NCBI RefSeq assembly: GCF_014699055.1
Contig: NZ_JACXAC010000002.1
Location: 946,784 to 1,010,783 of the forward strand
DNA: 64,000 nucleotides
Direction: 5' to 3'
Source of the DNA: Hymenobacter armeniacus
Lineage (GTDB): Bacteria > Bacteroidota > Bacteroidia > Cytophagales > Hymenobacteraceae
Part shown: in pieces, positions 32,878 through 44,366 of the stretch
Numbering within the stretch: position 1 is the first letter of the stretch
Layout of the letters: each line of letters begins with the position of its first letter
Notes under the pieces: model-generated
Told to the model about the DNA's origin: nothing
Databases searched by the model: none
What the model saw: only the letters and a program-made list of their open reading frames with translations
Position numbers and translations under genes: made by a program

Positions 32878-34182
32878 CTACACCAGCCGCCCCTTCACCC
32901 GGTAGCCATACATGCCGAACAGCAGAATCACCAGGTAGCAAACCATCGGTATGAGGTAGCCAATCTGGATGTTATCGCCGCGCAGGTCGATGAGGGTGCC
33001 CATGAGCGGCGGCATGATGGCGCCGCCCACGATGGACATCACCAGCCAGGAAGAGCCGGGCTTGGTGTCGTCGCCGAGGCCGGCAATGCCCAGGGCGAAG
33101 ATGGTGGGGAACATAATGCTCATAAAAAAGCCCAGTCCGCCCAGGGCATAGATGACGTAGGCCCCGTCGCCGAACACGGCCACCGCGCACAGCGCCATGG
33201 CGACCACGGCATAAATCGACAGCAGCTTCTGCGAGGCGATGTACTTCAGCAAGGCGGTGCCAATGAAGCGCCCCACCATAAACAGCAGCCCGTACACGGC
33301 CAGGTAGTAGCCGGCCGTTTTCTCATCAACCCCCGCGCCTTGCTTGGCCATTCGGATGAAGAAGCTCGTGACGCATACCTGCGCCCCCACGTAGAAAAAC
33401 TGCGCCACCACGGCCCAGGTGAGGTGCCGGTGTTTCAGCACCGCGAAGAAGCCGCCACCTTCCGACGGCTCGGCTTCGGCGGCCCGCACCTCGGGCAGCT
33501 TGCTGAAAAAGAACAGCACCGCCACGGCCACCAGCACGCCGCCCAGCACGATGTAGGGCAGCTTCACGGCTGCGGCTTCGTGGTTGAGGTAGGTGCTGCG
33601 GATGGCATCGGGCATGGCGGCCAGCTGGGCCTTCGAGTATTCTTTGCCCGACAAAATCAGGTTGGCGCCAATGATGGGGGCCACGAAAACCGCCAGTCCG
33701 TTAAACGAGGCCGCCAGGTTCAGCCGGCTCGTTGCCGATTCGGGCGGGCCGAGCACGGCGGCGTAGGGGTTGGCGGCGGTTTCGAGCGTGGTCAGGCCGC
33801 AGCCGATGATGAACAGCGCGGTCAGGAACAGGCCGTAGGAGCGTGCATCGGCGGCGGGCACAAACAGGAAGGCCCCGCCCGCGAAGGCCAGCAGCCCCAG
33901 AATAATCGTGAATTTGTAGCCCAGCCGCTTGAGCAGAATTCCCGCCGGAATGGCCATCAGGAAGTAGGCCAGAAACACAGACGTATCCACCAGGGTAGAC
34001 TGCAGGTTGTTGAGCTGGCAGGCTTTCTGGAGGTGCGGAATCAGAATCGAATCCAGGCTGTGCGCCATGCCCCACAGAAAAAACACGCCCACCACCAGGC
34101 TAAATGGCAGCAGATAAGTGCGGGCACTAACGGGGCCGCCAGTGGCGACCGGTGGCGGAATTGAAGCAGGAGCAAGGGCCAT
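32878..34182 (-). CDS. FucP-type sugar:proton symporter (MFS)
   Basis: A 434-residue protein with 12 predicted hydrophobic helices. It matches the L-fucose permease branch of the major facilitator superfamily: FFLWGMAHSLDSILIPHLQK in helix 1, LAYFLMAIPAGILLKRLGYK, and TTLETAANPYAAVLG. Members import fucose, glucose, galactose or other deoxy-hexoses; with so many rhamnosidases around, L-rhamnose or L-fucose are the obvious candidates. It follows the MaoC gene by 32 bases, suggesting co-transcription with the CoA-transferase block upstream. Confidence 0.88.
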   Translation of the reverse strand: MALAPASIPPPVATGGPVSARTYLLPFSLVVGVFFLWGMAHSLDSILIPHLQKACQLNNLQSTLVDTSVFLAYFLMAIPAGILLKRLGYKFTIILGLLAFAGGAFLFVPAADARSYGLFLTALFIIGCGLTTLETAANPYAAVLGPPESATSRLNLAASFNGLAVFVAPIIGANLILSGKEYSKAQLAAMPDAIRSTYLNHEAAAVKLPYIVLGGVLVAVAVLFFFSKLPEVRAAEAEPSEGGGFFAVLKHRHLTWAVVAQFFYVGAQVCVTSFFIRMAKQGAGVDEKTAGYYLAVYGLLFMVGRFIGTALLKYIASQKLLSIYAVVAMALCAVAVFGDGAYVIYALGGLGFFMSIMFPTIFALGIAGLGDDTKPGSSWLVMSIVGGAIMPPLMGTLIDLRGDNIQIGYLIPMVCYLVILLFGMYGYRVKGRLV

Positions 34183-34214
34183 TGGGTGGGATTTTAGAGA
34201 TTTAATTCAAGGAG

Positions 34215-34658
34215 TTAGGCGCGCAGTTTCACCACCAGCAGATGGTCGCAGGCCAGCACCACTTCGCCGTGCTCGTTGATGACTTCCACGTGCTCGGTCA
34301 CGGTGCCGTAGCCCGGCTTTTTGCCTTCTTCCTTGGCCGAAATCGTGACTTCCGAATGGATGGTGCTGCCGATGAAAACGGGCTTGACGAAGCGCAGCCG
34401 GTCGTAGCCTTTGGAGAAGGCCTCGGGATTTATTTCGGAAGCGGTGAGGCCGATGCCGATGCTGAAAATCATGGTGCCGTGCGCGATGCGCTGGCCAAAA
34501 GGCTGAGTTTTGCACCACTCCGCGTCGAGGTGGTGGGGGAAGAAGTCGCCGGTGTGCCCGGCGTGCACCACAAAGTCGGTTTCGGTGATGGTGCGGCCCA
34601 AGGTCACACGCTTTTCGCCGATGGTGTAGTCTTCGAAAAAGGTCGATTTGAAATACAT
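34215..34658 (-). CDS. MaoC-type hotdog-fold hydratase/dehydratase
   Basis: A 147-residue cytoplasmic protein starting [20 protein letters not shown]. The hotdog hydratase motif is intact: [22 protein letters not shown] and [18 protein letters not shown], with the catalytic D and H residues expected for MaoC/R-hydratases. Such enzymes add or remove water from enoyl-CoA or mesaconyl-CoA-type thioesters. It lies downstream of the tandem class III CoA-transferase and an oxidoreductase and upstream of a sugar permease, so a CoA-thioester step in catabolism of an imported compound is a plausible inference. A PAL-A3 repeat separates it from the oxidoreductase. Confidence 0.85.
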   Translation of the reverse strand: MYFKSTFFEDYTIGEKRVTLGRTITETDFVVHAGHTGDFFPHHLDAEWCKTQPFGQRIAHGTMIFSIGIGLTASEINPEAFSKGYDRLRFVKPVFIGSTIHSEVTISAKEEGKKPGYGTVTEHVEVINEHGEVVLACDHLLVVKLRA

Positions 34659-34666
34659 AAGAAGAA

Positions 34667-34790
34667 TGTAGCTTGGACGCTGCGAGTCCGAGCGCGAGCG
34701 CAGCGAGCATCTGGCGTCCGCGAATGAATAATCGAATCTGGCGCAGATGCTCGCTGCGCTCGCGCTCGGACTCGCAGCGTCCAAGCTACT
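34667..34790. repeat. PAL-A3 inverted repeat overlapping a stop codon
   Basis: Long arms TGTAGCTTGGACGCTGCGAG.. and inverse, at least 45 bp each, ending ..CAAGCTACT. The TAG stop of the - strand oxidoreductase gene (34786-34788) lies inside its terminal CTAC. Confidence 0.92.
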
Positions 34791-35853
34791 GTTTTCCGTC
34801 GCTCGATGCGTAGGCCGCTTCCACCACGGCCATTGTTTTTATCACGTCTTCCACGCTGGTCGGCAGCACGTCGGTTTCTCCGTTTTTGAAGCGCATCAAA
34901 CTGCCCATCGTGCCCATGAAGGCATCCGGAAACCACGAGCCTTCCAGCGCCACCGTGTGCCAGACCGGTGCTTCGCCCTCGCGCACCAGGCAGTATTCGA
35001 ACTTGTCGGGTACGCCGTGGGGGTAGTTCATCAGCAGGCCCATGCGGGCTTTGATGGCGCCTTTCGTGCCTTCCCACTTGATGAAGCTCTCCTGGTTTTC
35101 GGGGCCGAAGGAGTGGTCGTGGTTGGTGTTGATGACGGCGTGCATCGTCTCGCCGTAGTCGAATAAAATAGTGGAGCGCGATGACGACAGCGCCTTGGCC
35201 GGGTGCTTGAGCGTCTTGGCCAGTACGCGGTTGGGCTCGCCCAGGAAGCTGCGAATCAGGTCGATGTAATGGATGCTGTGGTACTGAATTTCGAGGCGCG
35301 GGTGCACCATCACGTGCGGGAACAGCTCCCAGGGAGTTTCCAGCGTCACGCGCACTTCCATGTCATACAGCTCGCCGATGAGGCCGTGGCGCAGCATCTC
35401 GCGGGTGGCGGCCACATAGGGTGCAAACCGCAGCTGGCAGTTGATGGCGGCCACCAGGTTTTTGCCGCGGCAGACTTCCAAGATTTCTTGGCTTTGCCAG
35501 AAGTAATCGCCCATCGGCTTCTGAATCAAGACGCCCGCGCCGTCGGGCAGTTGCTCCAGCGTTTCCACAAACTGCTCGGGCATGATGGTGATGTCGTACA
35601 CGGCATCGGTGGGCGCGTGGGCCACGGCCTCGGCTACCGAGTCGTACACCTGCGGGATGCCCCACTCCGCGGCCAGCTTCTCGGCGCGGGCGCGGGTGCG
35701 GTTCGTGATGCCCACCACCTCAAAACCGGCCTTGCGGTAGGCCGGCAAATGCGCGTCGTTCACGATGCCGCCCGCCCCGATGATGACGATGGGCAGCGGC
35801 CGCTGGGGCAGCACGGGCAGGTAGGGAATCTCGGTGTTTTCCAGCTTAAACAT
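34786..35853 (-). CDS. Gfo/Idh/MocA family oxidoreductase
   Basis: A 355-residue cytoplasmic protein starting [20 protein letters not shown]; the frame further up overlaps the previous gene. The nucleotide-binding start is [24 protein letters not shown], with QKPMGDYF as the KP motif and [15 protein letters not shown] as the H..D helix. It likely dehydrogenates a sugar or sugar acid. Its start overlaps the end of the solute-binding-protein-like gene by eight bases, and its stop is provided by a palindromic repeat. It is only distantly similar to the + strand family member at 20.3 kb. Confidence 0.85.
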   Translation of the reverse strand: MFKLENTEIPYLPVLPQRPLPIVIIGAGGIVNDAHLPAYRKAGFEVVGITNRTRARAEKLAAEWGIPQVYDSVAEAVAHAPTDAVYDITIMPEQFVETLEQLPDGAGVLIQKPMGDYFWQSQEILEVCRGKNLVAAINCQLRFAPYVAATREMLRHGLIGELYDMEVRVTLETPWELFPHVMVHPRLEIQYHSIHYIDLIRSFLGEPNRVLAKTLKHPAKALSSSRSTILFDYGETMHAVINTNHDHSFGPENQESFIKWEGTKGAIKARMGLLMNYPHGVPDKFEYCLVREGEAPVWHTVALEGSWFPDAFMGTMGSLMRFKNGETDVLPTSVEDVIKTMAVVEAAYASSDGKQ

Positions 35854-37087
35854 GGTCGAGTGCGTTAATTTTCTGTTGACCGGCGGCGAGCAACTCGGCC
35901 ACAGGCGCATCGGTGTTGATGGCTTGTAGCACCACCTCGTCGATGATGCCGGCAATCTGCGCCCAGTTGGCTTCGGGCGGGAGACTTTGGGCCTGCTGGT
36001 GCAGCATTTCCAGCTTGTGGTAGTAGGGCACCAGCGCGTTGATTTCGGCGTCGTGCCAGGTGGAGAGGCGGCAGCCGATGCCGCCTTCCAAGGTCAGCAG
36101 CTTGTCGTTTTCGGGGCGCGTGGTGTAGCGCAGAAACTCATACGCTACGGCCTTGTGCCGGCTGCCCGCCCCAATAGTGTAGAGCCAGTACACGTTCAGG
36201 GAAGCCGACTGCCCACCTGCGCCGTGGGGGATGCGGGCAATGTCGACCCGGCCGCGCACCGGGCAGGCGGCGTCCACGTCGCACACGGCCGCAAAGCCGA
36301 ACCAGTTCACCATCATGACCGCTTCGCCCCGCGCAAATGCCTGGCCCGCTGCCACCGACTCATACTGCATGGTGTGTGGGTGCACGGCCGCCTGGTCGCG
36401 CAGCAGCTGGCGGTAGAACGCGAGGCCTTCAGCCGCCGCGGCGCTGTCGATGCAAACGCGGCCCTGAGCATCCACCAACTGGCCGCCGCGCGTCCAGAGG
36501 TGCAGGCAGAAATCGAACACCGTATTGTGGCCATCAGGGAAGCCGGCAGCGACGAAGCCGAACAGGTTGTCGGCCGGCCGTTGGAAGAAGCGGGCAACCG
36601 TCTGGAAGTCCTCCCAAGATTCTGGCACTTGCAGCGGCCGGCCGTGTAATTCCCGAAACCGGGCTTGCTCCTGCGGGCTCTCAAACAGGTCTTTGCGATA
36701 AATCAGGCACTCTGGCCCATCATGAAATGGCAGGCCCATCACGGCATCGCCAACCTGCTGCATCCCGAGCAGCGAAGGACTCCAACCTGCGGGAAAATCC
36801 ATTGGGGGATTTTGCCGGATGTAGGGCGTCAGGTCTTCGAGGGCACCGGTGCTGGCGGCTTCGGGCAGCCAGTCGGTGTTGATGTGGGCCACGTCCCAGC
36901 GGCCATTCTGCAGGCCCTTATTGGTGAGCAGGCTGGCGTAGAGCTGGTGCAAATCCATCGGCACCATTTCAACGGCTAGTTCGCAGCCGGTTTCCTCGCA
37001 AAAGTTAACCCACAGCTTCGCCATGGTGCTTTCGAAAGGGCCAAACTGGCGCACGGCAATCCGAAACGGAGGCAACTCAGGCGTCAT
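35846..37087 (-). CDS. Solute-binding-protein-like (SBP_bac_1) protein lacking a signal peptide
   Basis: A 413-residue protein starting [20 protein letters not shown]. The family 1 extracellular solute-binding fold is visible: [46 protein letters not shown], the central [13 protein letters not shown] and [17 protein letters not shown]. Unlike true ABC-importer binding proteins it has neither signal peptide nor lipobox, and no ABC permease or ATPase gene is nearby. The start overlaps the CoA-transferase stop and the end overlaps the oxidoreductase start, so the genes are tightly coupled. It probably binds a ligand in the cytoplasm; function unknown. Confidence 0.75.
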   Translation of the reverse strand: MTPELPPFRIAVRQFGPFESTMAKLWVNFCEETGCELAVEMVPMDLHQLYASLLTNKGLQNGRWDVAHINTDWLPEAASTGALEDLTPYIRQNPPMDFPAGWSPSLLGMQQVGDAVMGLPFHDGPECLIYRKDLFESPQEQARFRELHGRPLQVPESWEDFQTVARFFQRPADNLFGFVAAGFPDGHNTVFDFCLHLWTRGGQLVDAQGRVCIDSAAAAEGLAFYRQLLRDQAAVHPHTMQYESVAAGQAFARGEAVMMVNWFGFAAVCDVDAACPVRGRVDIARIPHGAGGQSASLNVYWLYTIGAGSRHKAVAYEFLRYTTRPENDKLLTLEGGIGCRLSTWHDAEINALVPYYHKLEMLHQQAQSLPPEANWAQIAGIIDEVVLQAINTDAPVAELLAAGQQKINALDHV

Positions 37088-39458
37088 GGCGAGTGGGTTG
37101 AATGTCAATGATTTCGCGCAGCAGGGCCGCGTTGTCCTGGCCCAGCTGCGGGGAGCCTTTGGATGAGGTGAGCAGCTCGCCATCGAGGCGGATGGGGCAG
37201 CGGGTGGTGCGGTAGGCGTAGCCGTCGGCCATCGTCACTTCCTGTACCATGTTCAGCGCCGCGAAGCCCTCGTGCGCCAGCAGCTTATCCCAGGTCAGCA
37301 CGTTGGCGCACCAGATGTCGGCGGGCTCCAGGATGGCCAGCCAGACTTCGGTCGTGTCGGTGCGCAGGTGCTCGGCGAGCGTGGCTTTTATGGCGTCGCG
37401 CTGGGTGAAAGCCTGGGCAGGTTCGGAGTAGGCCAGCAGTGCGGGGCAGTTCAGCAGCTGGCCCAACTTCGGAATCGAGCCCATGGCCAGGGCCAGGAAA
37501 CCGTTGCTGGTCTGGTAGATGCCGTAGGGCGCGCCGAGGTAGGCGTGGGCGTTGTTGTGCCGGGTGCGCTCGGGCAGCGCGCCGCCATCGTTGAAGAAAG
37601 TGGTGAGGGTTTCGAACTGAAAATCGAAGGCCGATTCCAGCATGCTCACCTGCACCAGGCCGCCCTCGCCGCTGCGGCCCCGGCGCACCAGGCAGGCCAG
37701 CAGGCCCTGCGCCAGGTGCGCGCCGGCCAGCATGTCCACGATGGACAGGCCCATGGGCACGGGGCCGGCGTCGGCGTTGCCGCTCAGCCAGGTCAGGCCC
37801 GATACGGATTGCAGCAGCAGGTCCTGGCCGGGCTTGTCGCGCCAGGGGCCTTCGGGGCCGTAGCCGGATATTTCGCCGTATACCACGTTGCGGTTCTGCA
37901 CTTTCACGCTGGCGTAGTCGAAGCCCAGGCGCTCCATCACGCCGGGGCGGTAGTTGTGCATCACCACGTCGGCGCGGCGCACCAGTTCCCATACTTGCTC
38001 ACGGTCGGCGGCGTTTTTGAGGTCGGCCGCGAAGCTTTCCTTGTTGCGGTTGATGGCGTGAAACACCGACGACTCGCCGTTCATGATGACGTTCGAGGTG
38101 TAGAGGTGCCGGCAGATGTCGCCCGTCTTGGGCCGCTCAATTTTGATGACGCGCGCGCCGAGGTCGGCCAGGCGCAGGGCGGCCGAAGGGCCGGAGAGGA
38201 ACTGACTGAAATCGACTACCAGCAGGCTCTCAAGGGGTTTATTGAAGTGGGTTCCTGAAGGGTTGGTGGTCGGCTTCATGGCGTTATGCGTTGGTTCTAA
38301 ACGGGAATCGTTCAAGCCAAACTCCTCGTTAATGGTCTCGGTATCCTGTCCCGGCTTTGGCGCGGCCTTGGCCGAATACAGCTTCTCGCCATCAATGCGG
38401 ATGGGGCAACGCGTGGTTGGTAACTGCCGGCCATCAGTCAAAGTCACAAGCTGCTGCATGCCCAGCGCCTGATAACCAGGGCTGGCGGTGGCCTGCTGGT
38501 AGTTCAGCACCTCGGCGCACCAGATGCCCAGCGGCTCCAGCGTGGCTATCCAGGCGGCGGTCGGTTTTTCGCGGAGGGCGGCCGCGAGGCGGGCAGCGAT
38601 GTCGTCGCGGCCGTCGAACCAGGAGCCGGCGGTGGGGTAGTCGGCCAGGATGCCCGTTTCCAGGGTGGTATCGAGCTTATCCAGATTGCCCATGGCGAGG
38701 GCCAGGTGGCCGTCCTGGGTTTGGTAGATGCCGTAGGGCGCGCTGAGGTAGGCGTGGGCGGTGCCGCGCGCCGCGCCGCGCTGGGGCAGCTGACCGCCGT
38801 CGTTCAGGTGGGTGGTCAGCAGCTCAAACTGCATGTCGAGCACCGATTCGAGCAGGCTTACTTCGACCAGCACGCTCTGGCCGGTTTCGCCGCGCTTGAG
38901 CACGGCCGCCAGCAGCCCCTGCGCGAAATGGGAGCCGCAAATGATGTCGGCCACGGCGATGCCGAAAGGCGTCGGTCCGTCGTCCTTCGTGCCCGACAAA
39001 TACGTGAGACCCGACATGGATTGAATCAGCAAATCCTGCCCCGGCTTGGCGGCCCAGGGGCCGGTGGGGCCGTAGCCCGTCACCACGCCGTACACGATGC
39101 GCGGGTTGAGGGCCCGCACGGCGTCGTAGTCGAGGCCGATTTTCTCCATGATGCCCGGCCGGAAGTTGTGGGTCATGATGTCGGCCCGGGTCAGCAGCTG
39201 CTTCACTTTCGCCAAATCGTCCGGGTTTTTCAGGTCGGCCGCGTAGGATTCCTTGTTGCGGTTGATGGTGTGAAAAACCAGGCTGCTGCCTTCCACAAAC
39301 AGGTTTTTGATGGCAATCTGCCGGCCCGCCTCGCCGGTGCCCGGCCGCTCAATTTTGATGACGCGCGCGCCCAGGTCGGCCAGCCGTAGGCCCGCGGAAG
39401 GCGCGGCCAGAAACTGGCTGAACTCGATAATTAAAAGGCCGGATAAGGGGAGGGACAT
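37077..39458 (-). CDS. Tandem (two-domain) class III CoA-transferase, CaiB/BaiF family
   Basis: A 793-residue protein made of two full-length, homologous CoA-transferase III domains, residues ~1-375 and ~408-790. Each has the [15 protein letters not shown] opening, a NRNKES..ADLK segment, a GYGP.GPW..KPGQDLL segment and the catalytic aspartate: D171 in [10 protein letters not shown] and D575 in [10 protein letters not shown]. The linker holds an in-frame methionine (M394), so it may derive from two adjacent genes that lost a stop. Class III enzymes move CoA between carboxylic acids as interlocked dimers. It is coupled to the solute-binding-like gene downstream and lies just after a PAL-A4 repeat. 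Confidence 0.85.
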   Translation of the reverse strand: MSLPLSGLLIIEFSQFLAAPSAGLRLADLGARVIKIERPGTGEAGRQIAIKNLFVEGSSLVFHTINRNKESYAADLKNPDDLAKVKQLLTRADIMTHNFRPGIMEKIGLDYDAVRALNPRIVYGVVTGYGPTGPWAAKPGQDLLIQSMSGLTYLSGTKDDGPTPFGIAVADIICGSHFAQGLLAAVLKRGETGQSVLVEVSLLESVLDMQFELLTTHLNDGGQLPQRGAARGTAHAYLSAPYGIYQTQDGHLALAMGNLDKLDTTLETGILADYPTAGSWFDGRDDIAARLAAALREKPTAAWIATLEPLGIWCAEVLNYQQATASPGYQALGMQQLVTLTDGRQLPTTRCPIRIDGEKLYSAKAAPKPGQDTETINEEFGLNDSRLEPTHNAMKPTTNPSGTHFNKPLESLLVVDFSQFLSGPSAALRLADLGARVIKIERPKTGDICRHLYTSNVIMNGESSVFHAINRNKESFAADLKNAADREQVWELVRRADVVMHNYRPGVMERLGFDYASVKVQNRNVVYGEISGYGPEGPWRDKPGQDLLLQSVSGLTWLSGNADAGPVPMGLSIVDMLAGAHLAQGLLACLVRRGRSGEGGLVQVSMLESAFDFQFETLTTFFNDGGALPERTRHNNAHAYLGAPYGIYQTSNGFLALAMGSIPKLGQLLNCPALLAYSEPAQAFTQRDAIKATLAEHLRTDTTEVWLAILEPADIWCANVLTWDKLLAHEGFAALNMVQEVTMADGYAYRTTRCPIRLDGELLTSSKGSPQLGQDNAALLREIIDIQPTRHDA

Positions 39459-39472
39459 GGGTTGCGGATTGA

Positions 39473-39588
39473 TGTAGCGTGGACTCTGCGAGTCCGCGCC
39501 ACGAGCGTAGCGAGTATGGACGTTATGACGAACCGAGCGCGAGCTACTCGCTGCGCTCGTGGCGCGGACTCGCAGAGTCCACGCTACA
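39473..39588. repeat. PAL-A4 inverted repeat overlapping a stop codon
   Basis: Arms TGTAGCGTGGACTCTGCGAG.. and inverse, over 40 bp each, ending ACGCTACA. The TAG stop (39584-39586) of the upstream - strand gene is formed by the repeat's terminal TGTAG. Confidence 0.92.
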
Positions 39589-40741
39589 TTGTTCTGGATT
39601 TCACATATAATTCGTTCAGCTTACCCAGCAGCGCCCGCTCGTCGTCGCCGTTCATCAGGTACTGGCGCACGGGTTCGCCGGCGTGGTCCTGGAAGAACAT
39701 GTGGCCGTGGTAGCGTGGCCGCAGAAACGCCCGCTGCAAAGCCGGGAGCGTATCGGTGAAGTAGTTGCTGGACTGGGCGTTGACATGCTCATCCTGCCAG
39801 GCCGTGAGGTGGCCCGGCTGCCCGCCGTTGTCGAAATACAACGTTTGCTGGCAGGCGGGCGAGGCCACGAATTCGGCGTAGCGCACGGCGGTTTCGACCT
39901 CGGCGCACTTGACCGAAATGGCCAGGCCGGTGCCGCCCAGGGTGCTGCGCAGGCGGGGGGCGCCGGGTGTGAGGCTGACCATGTCGTGGAAGTGCAGCAG
40001 GCGGCGGGCGTAGCCACGGCGGGCGTAGTTGGAGTAGCCGTAGGCGAAGGGGCAGTAGGCCAGCGCGTCGGTCTGCGTCATGGCCTCGTAGGTTTGGATG
40101 GGGTTGCGGTGGAAGCAGGCCGGGTCTACTTTGCTGGCTAGTTCGCGGAACAACTGGAGCGCCTGGATGCCCACGGCTTCGCTCACCACCTCGTCCTCGC
40201 GCTGGCACGGGTCTTCGCCCAGCGAGCAGCAGAACATGTAGAAGCTCATCAGCGTGTCGATGGGAATGAGCGAGAAGGCCACCAGGCCGCGGTCGGCCAG
40301 GGCCAGCAGGTCGGCGAAGGTTTCAGGCAGGGCCAGGCCGTGCTGGGCCAGCAGGTCGGGGCGGCTGGCGGCCACGGGCGTGGCCGCGTCGATGGGCAGG
40401 GCCCACTGGTGGTCGTTGAAAGAGTAGCTCTCGAAGGAATGGCCCACGGTGTTGGCCTGCTGGTCGGCCAGGAAATCGGCCGGCAAGTACTCATCCAAAG
40501 GCAAAATGGAGCCGGTGCGGGCCGCGAAACCGGCCCAGGGATGGTCAATCACCAGCAAATCGAACCGCTCGGCCAGCTGCTGAATCGACTCATCGGCAAA
40601 CTGTTGCAGGGAGCGTTTCTCCCAACTGATGTGCACATTGGGATTAAGCTCCGAAAAGCGCTGGGCGGTGGCGGCCATTGGCACGAAGCCGCGGCTGTGG
40701 TTCCAGGTGATGCCTTTGAGGTGGATGGATTCGGTGGGCAT
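39584..40741 (-). CDS. Second solute-binding-protein-like protein lacking a signal peptide
   Basis: A 385-residue protein starting [20 protein letters not shown]. Like the 413-residue protein two genes downstream it has the SBP_bac_1 layout ([82 protein letters not shown]) but begins directly with the mature fold, with no signal peptide or lipobox. The N-terminal WNHSRG stretch is shared with sugar-binding members of the family. It is the first gene of the CoA-transferase block. Its ATG-TAG ending is created by a PAL-A4 repeat, so the native C-terminus may have been trimmed. Confidence 0.75.
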   Translation of the reverse strand: MPTESIHLKGITWNHSRGFVPMAATAQRFSELNPNVHISWEKRSLQQFADESIQQLAERFDLLVIDHPWAGFAARTGSILPLDEYLPADFLADQQANTVGHSFESYSFNDHQWALPIDAATPVAASRPDLLAQHGLALPETFADLLALADRGLVAFSLIPIDTLMSFYMFCCSLGEDPCQREDEVVSEAVGIQALQLFRELASKVDPACFHRNPIQTYEAMTQTDALAYCPFAYGYSNYARRGYARRLLHFHDMVSLTPGAPRLRSTLGGTGLAISVKCAEVETAVRYAEFVASPACQQTLYFDNGGQPGHLTAWQDEHVNAQSSNYFTDTLPALQRAFLRPRYHGHMFFQDHAGEPVRQYLMNGDDERALLGKLNELYVKSRTM

Positions 40742-40769
40742 TTGTTTAGGTCTGTTAATAGCTAGAACG

Positions 40770-40906
40770 GTCATGCTGAGCGTAGTCGAAGCATCTCTAC
40801 CGCTTCGTTGACGTGCTGACTTGGCGCCTCACCCCCGGCCCCTCTCCCAAGGGAGAGGGGAGCCGAACGTAAGCGGTAGAGATGCTTCGGCTGCGCTCAG
40901 CATGAC
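40770..40906. repeat. PAL-B inverted repeat with nested PAL-C half
   Basis: PAL-B arms (GTCATGCTGAGCGTAGTCGA and inverse) flank a core that contains half of a PAL-C repeat at 40822-40864. It lies between the divided operons of the - strand. Confidence 0.9.
40822..40864. repeat. Half PAL-C element nested in PAL-B
   Basis: TGGCGCCTCACCCCCGGCCC followed by a CCTCTCCC..GGGAGAGG hairpin and AGCC; this corresponds to one arm of the PAL-C repeat seen complete at 1341, 13354 and 21334. Confidence 0.85.
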
Positions 40907-40913
40907 GTTCTGT

Positions 40914-44366
<3,453 letters not shown>

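Noticed and set aside
35846..40741. ABC sugar importer
   Set aside because: Two binding-protein-like genes are present but there is no permease or ATPase gene and neither product has an export signal.
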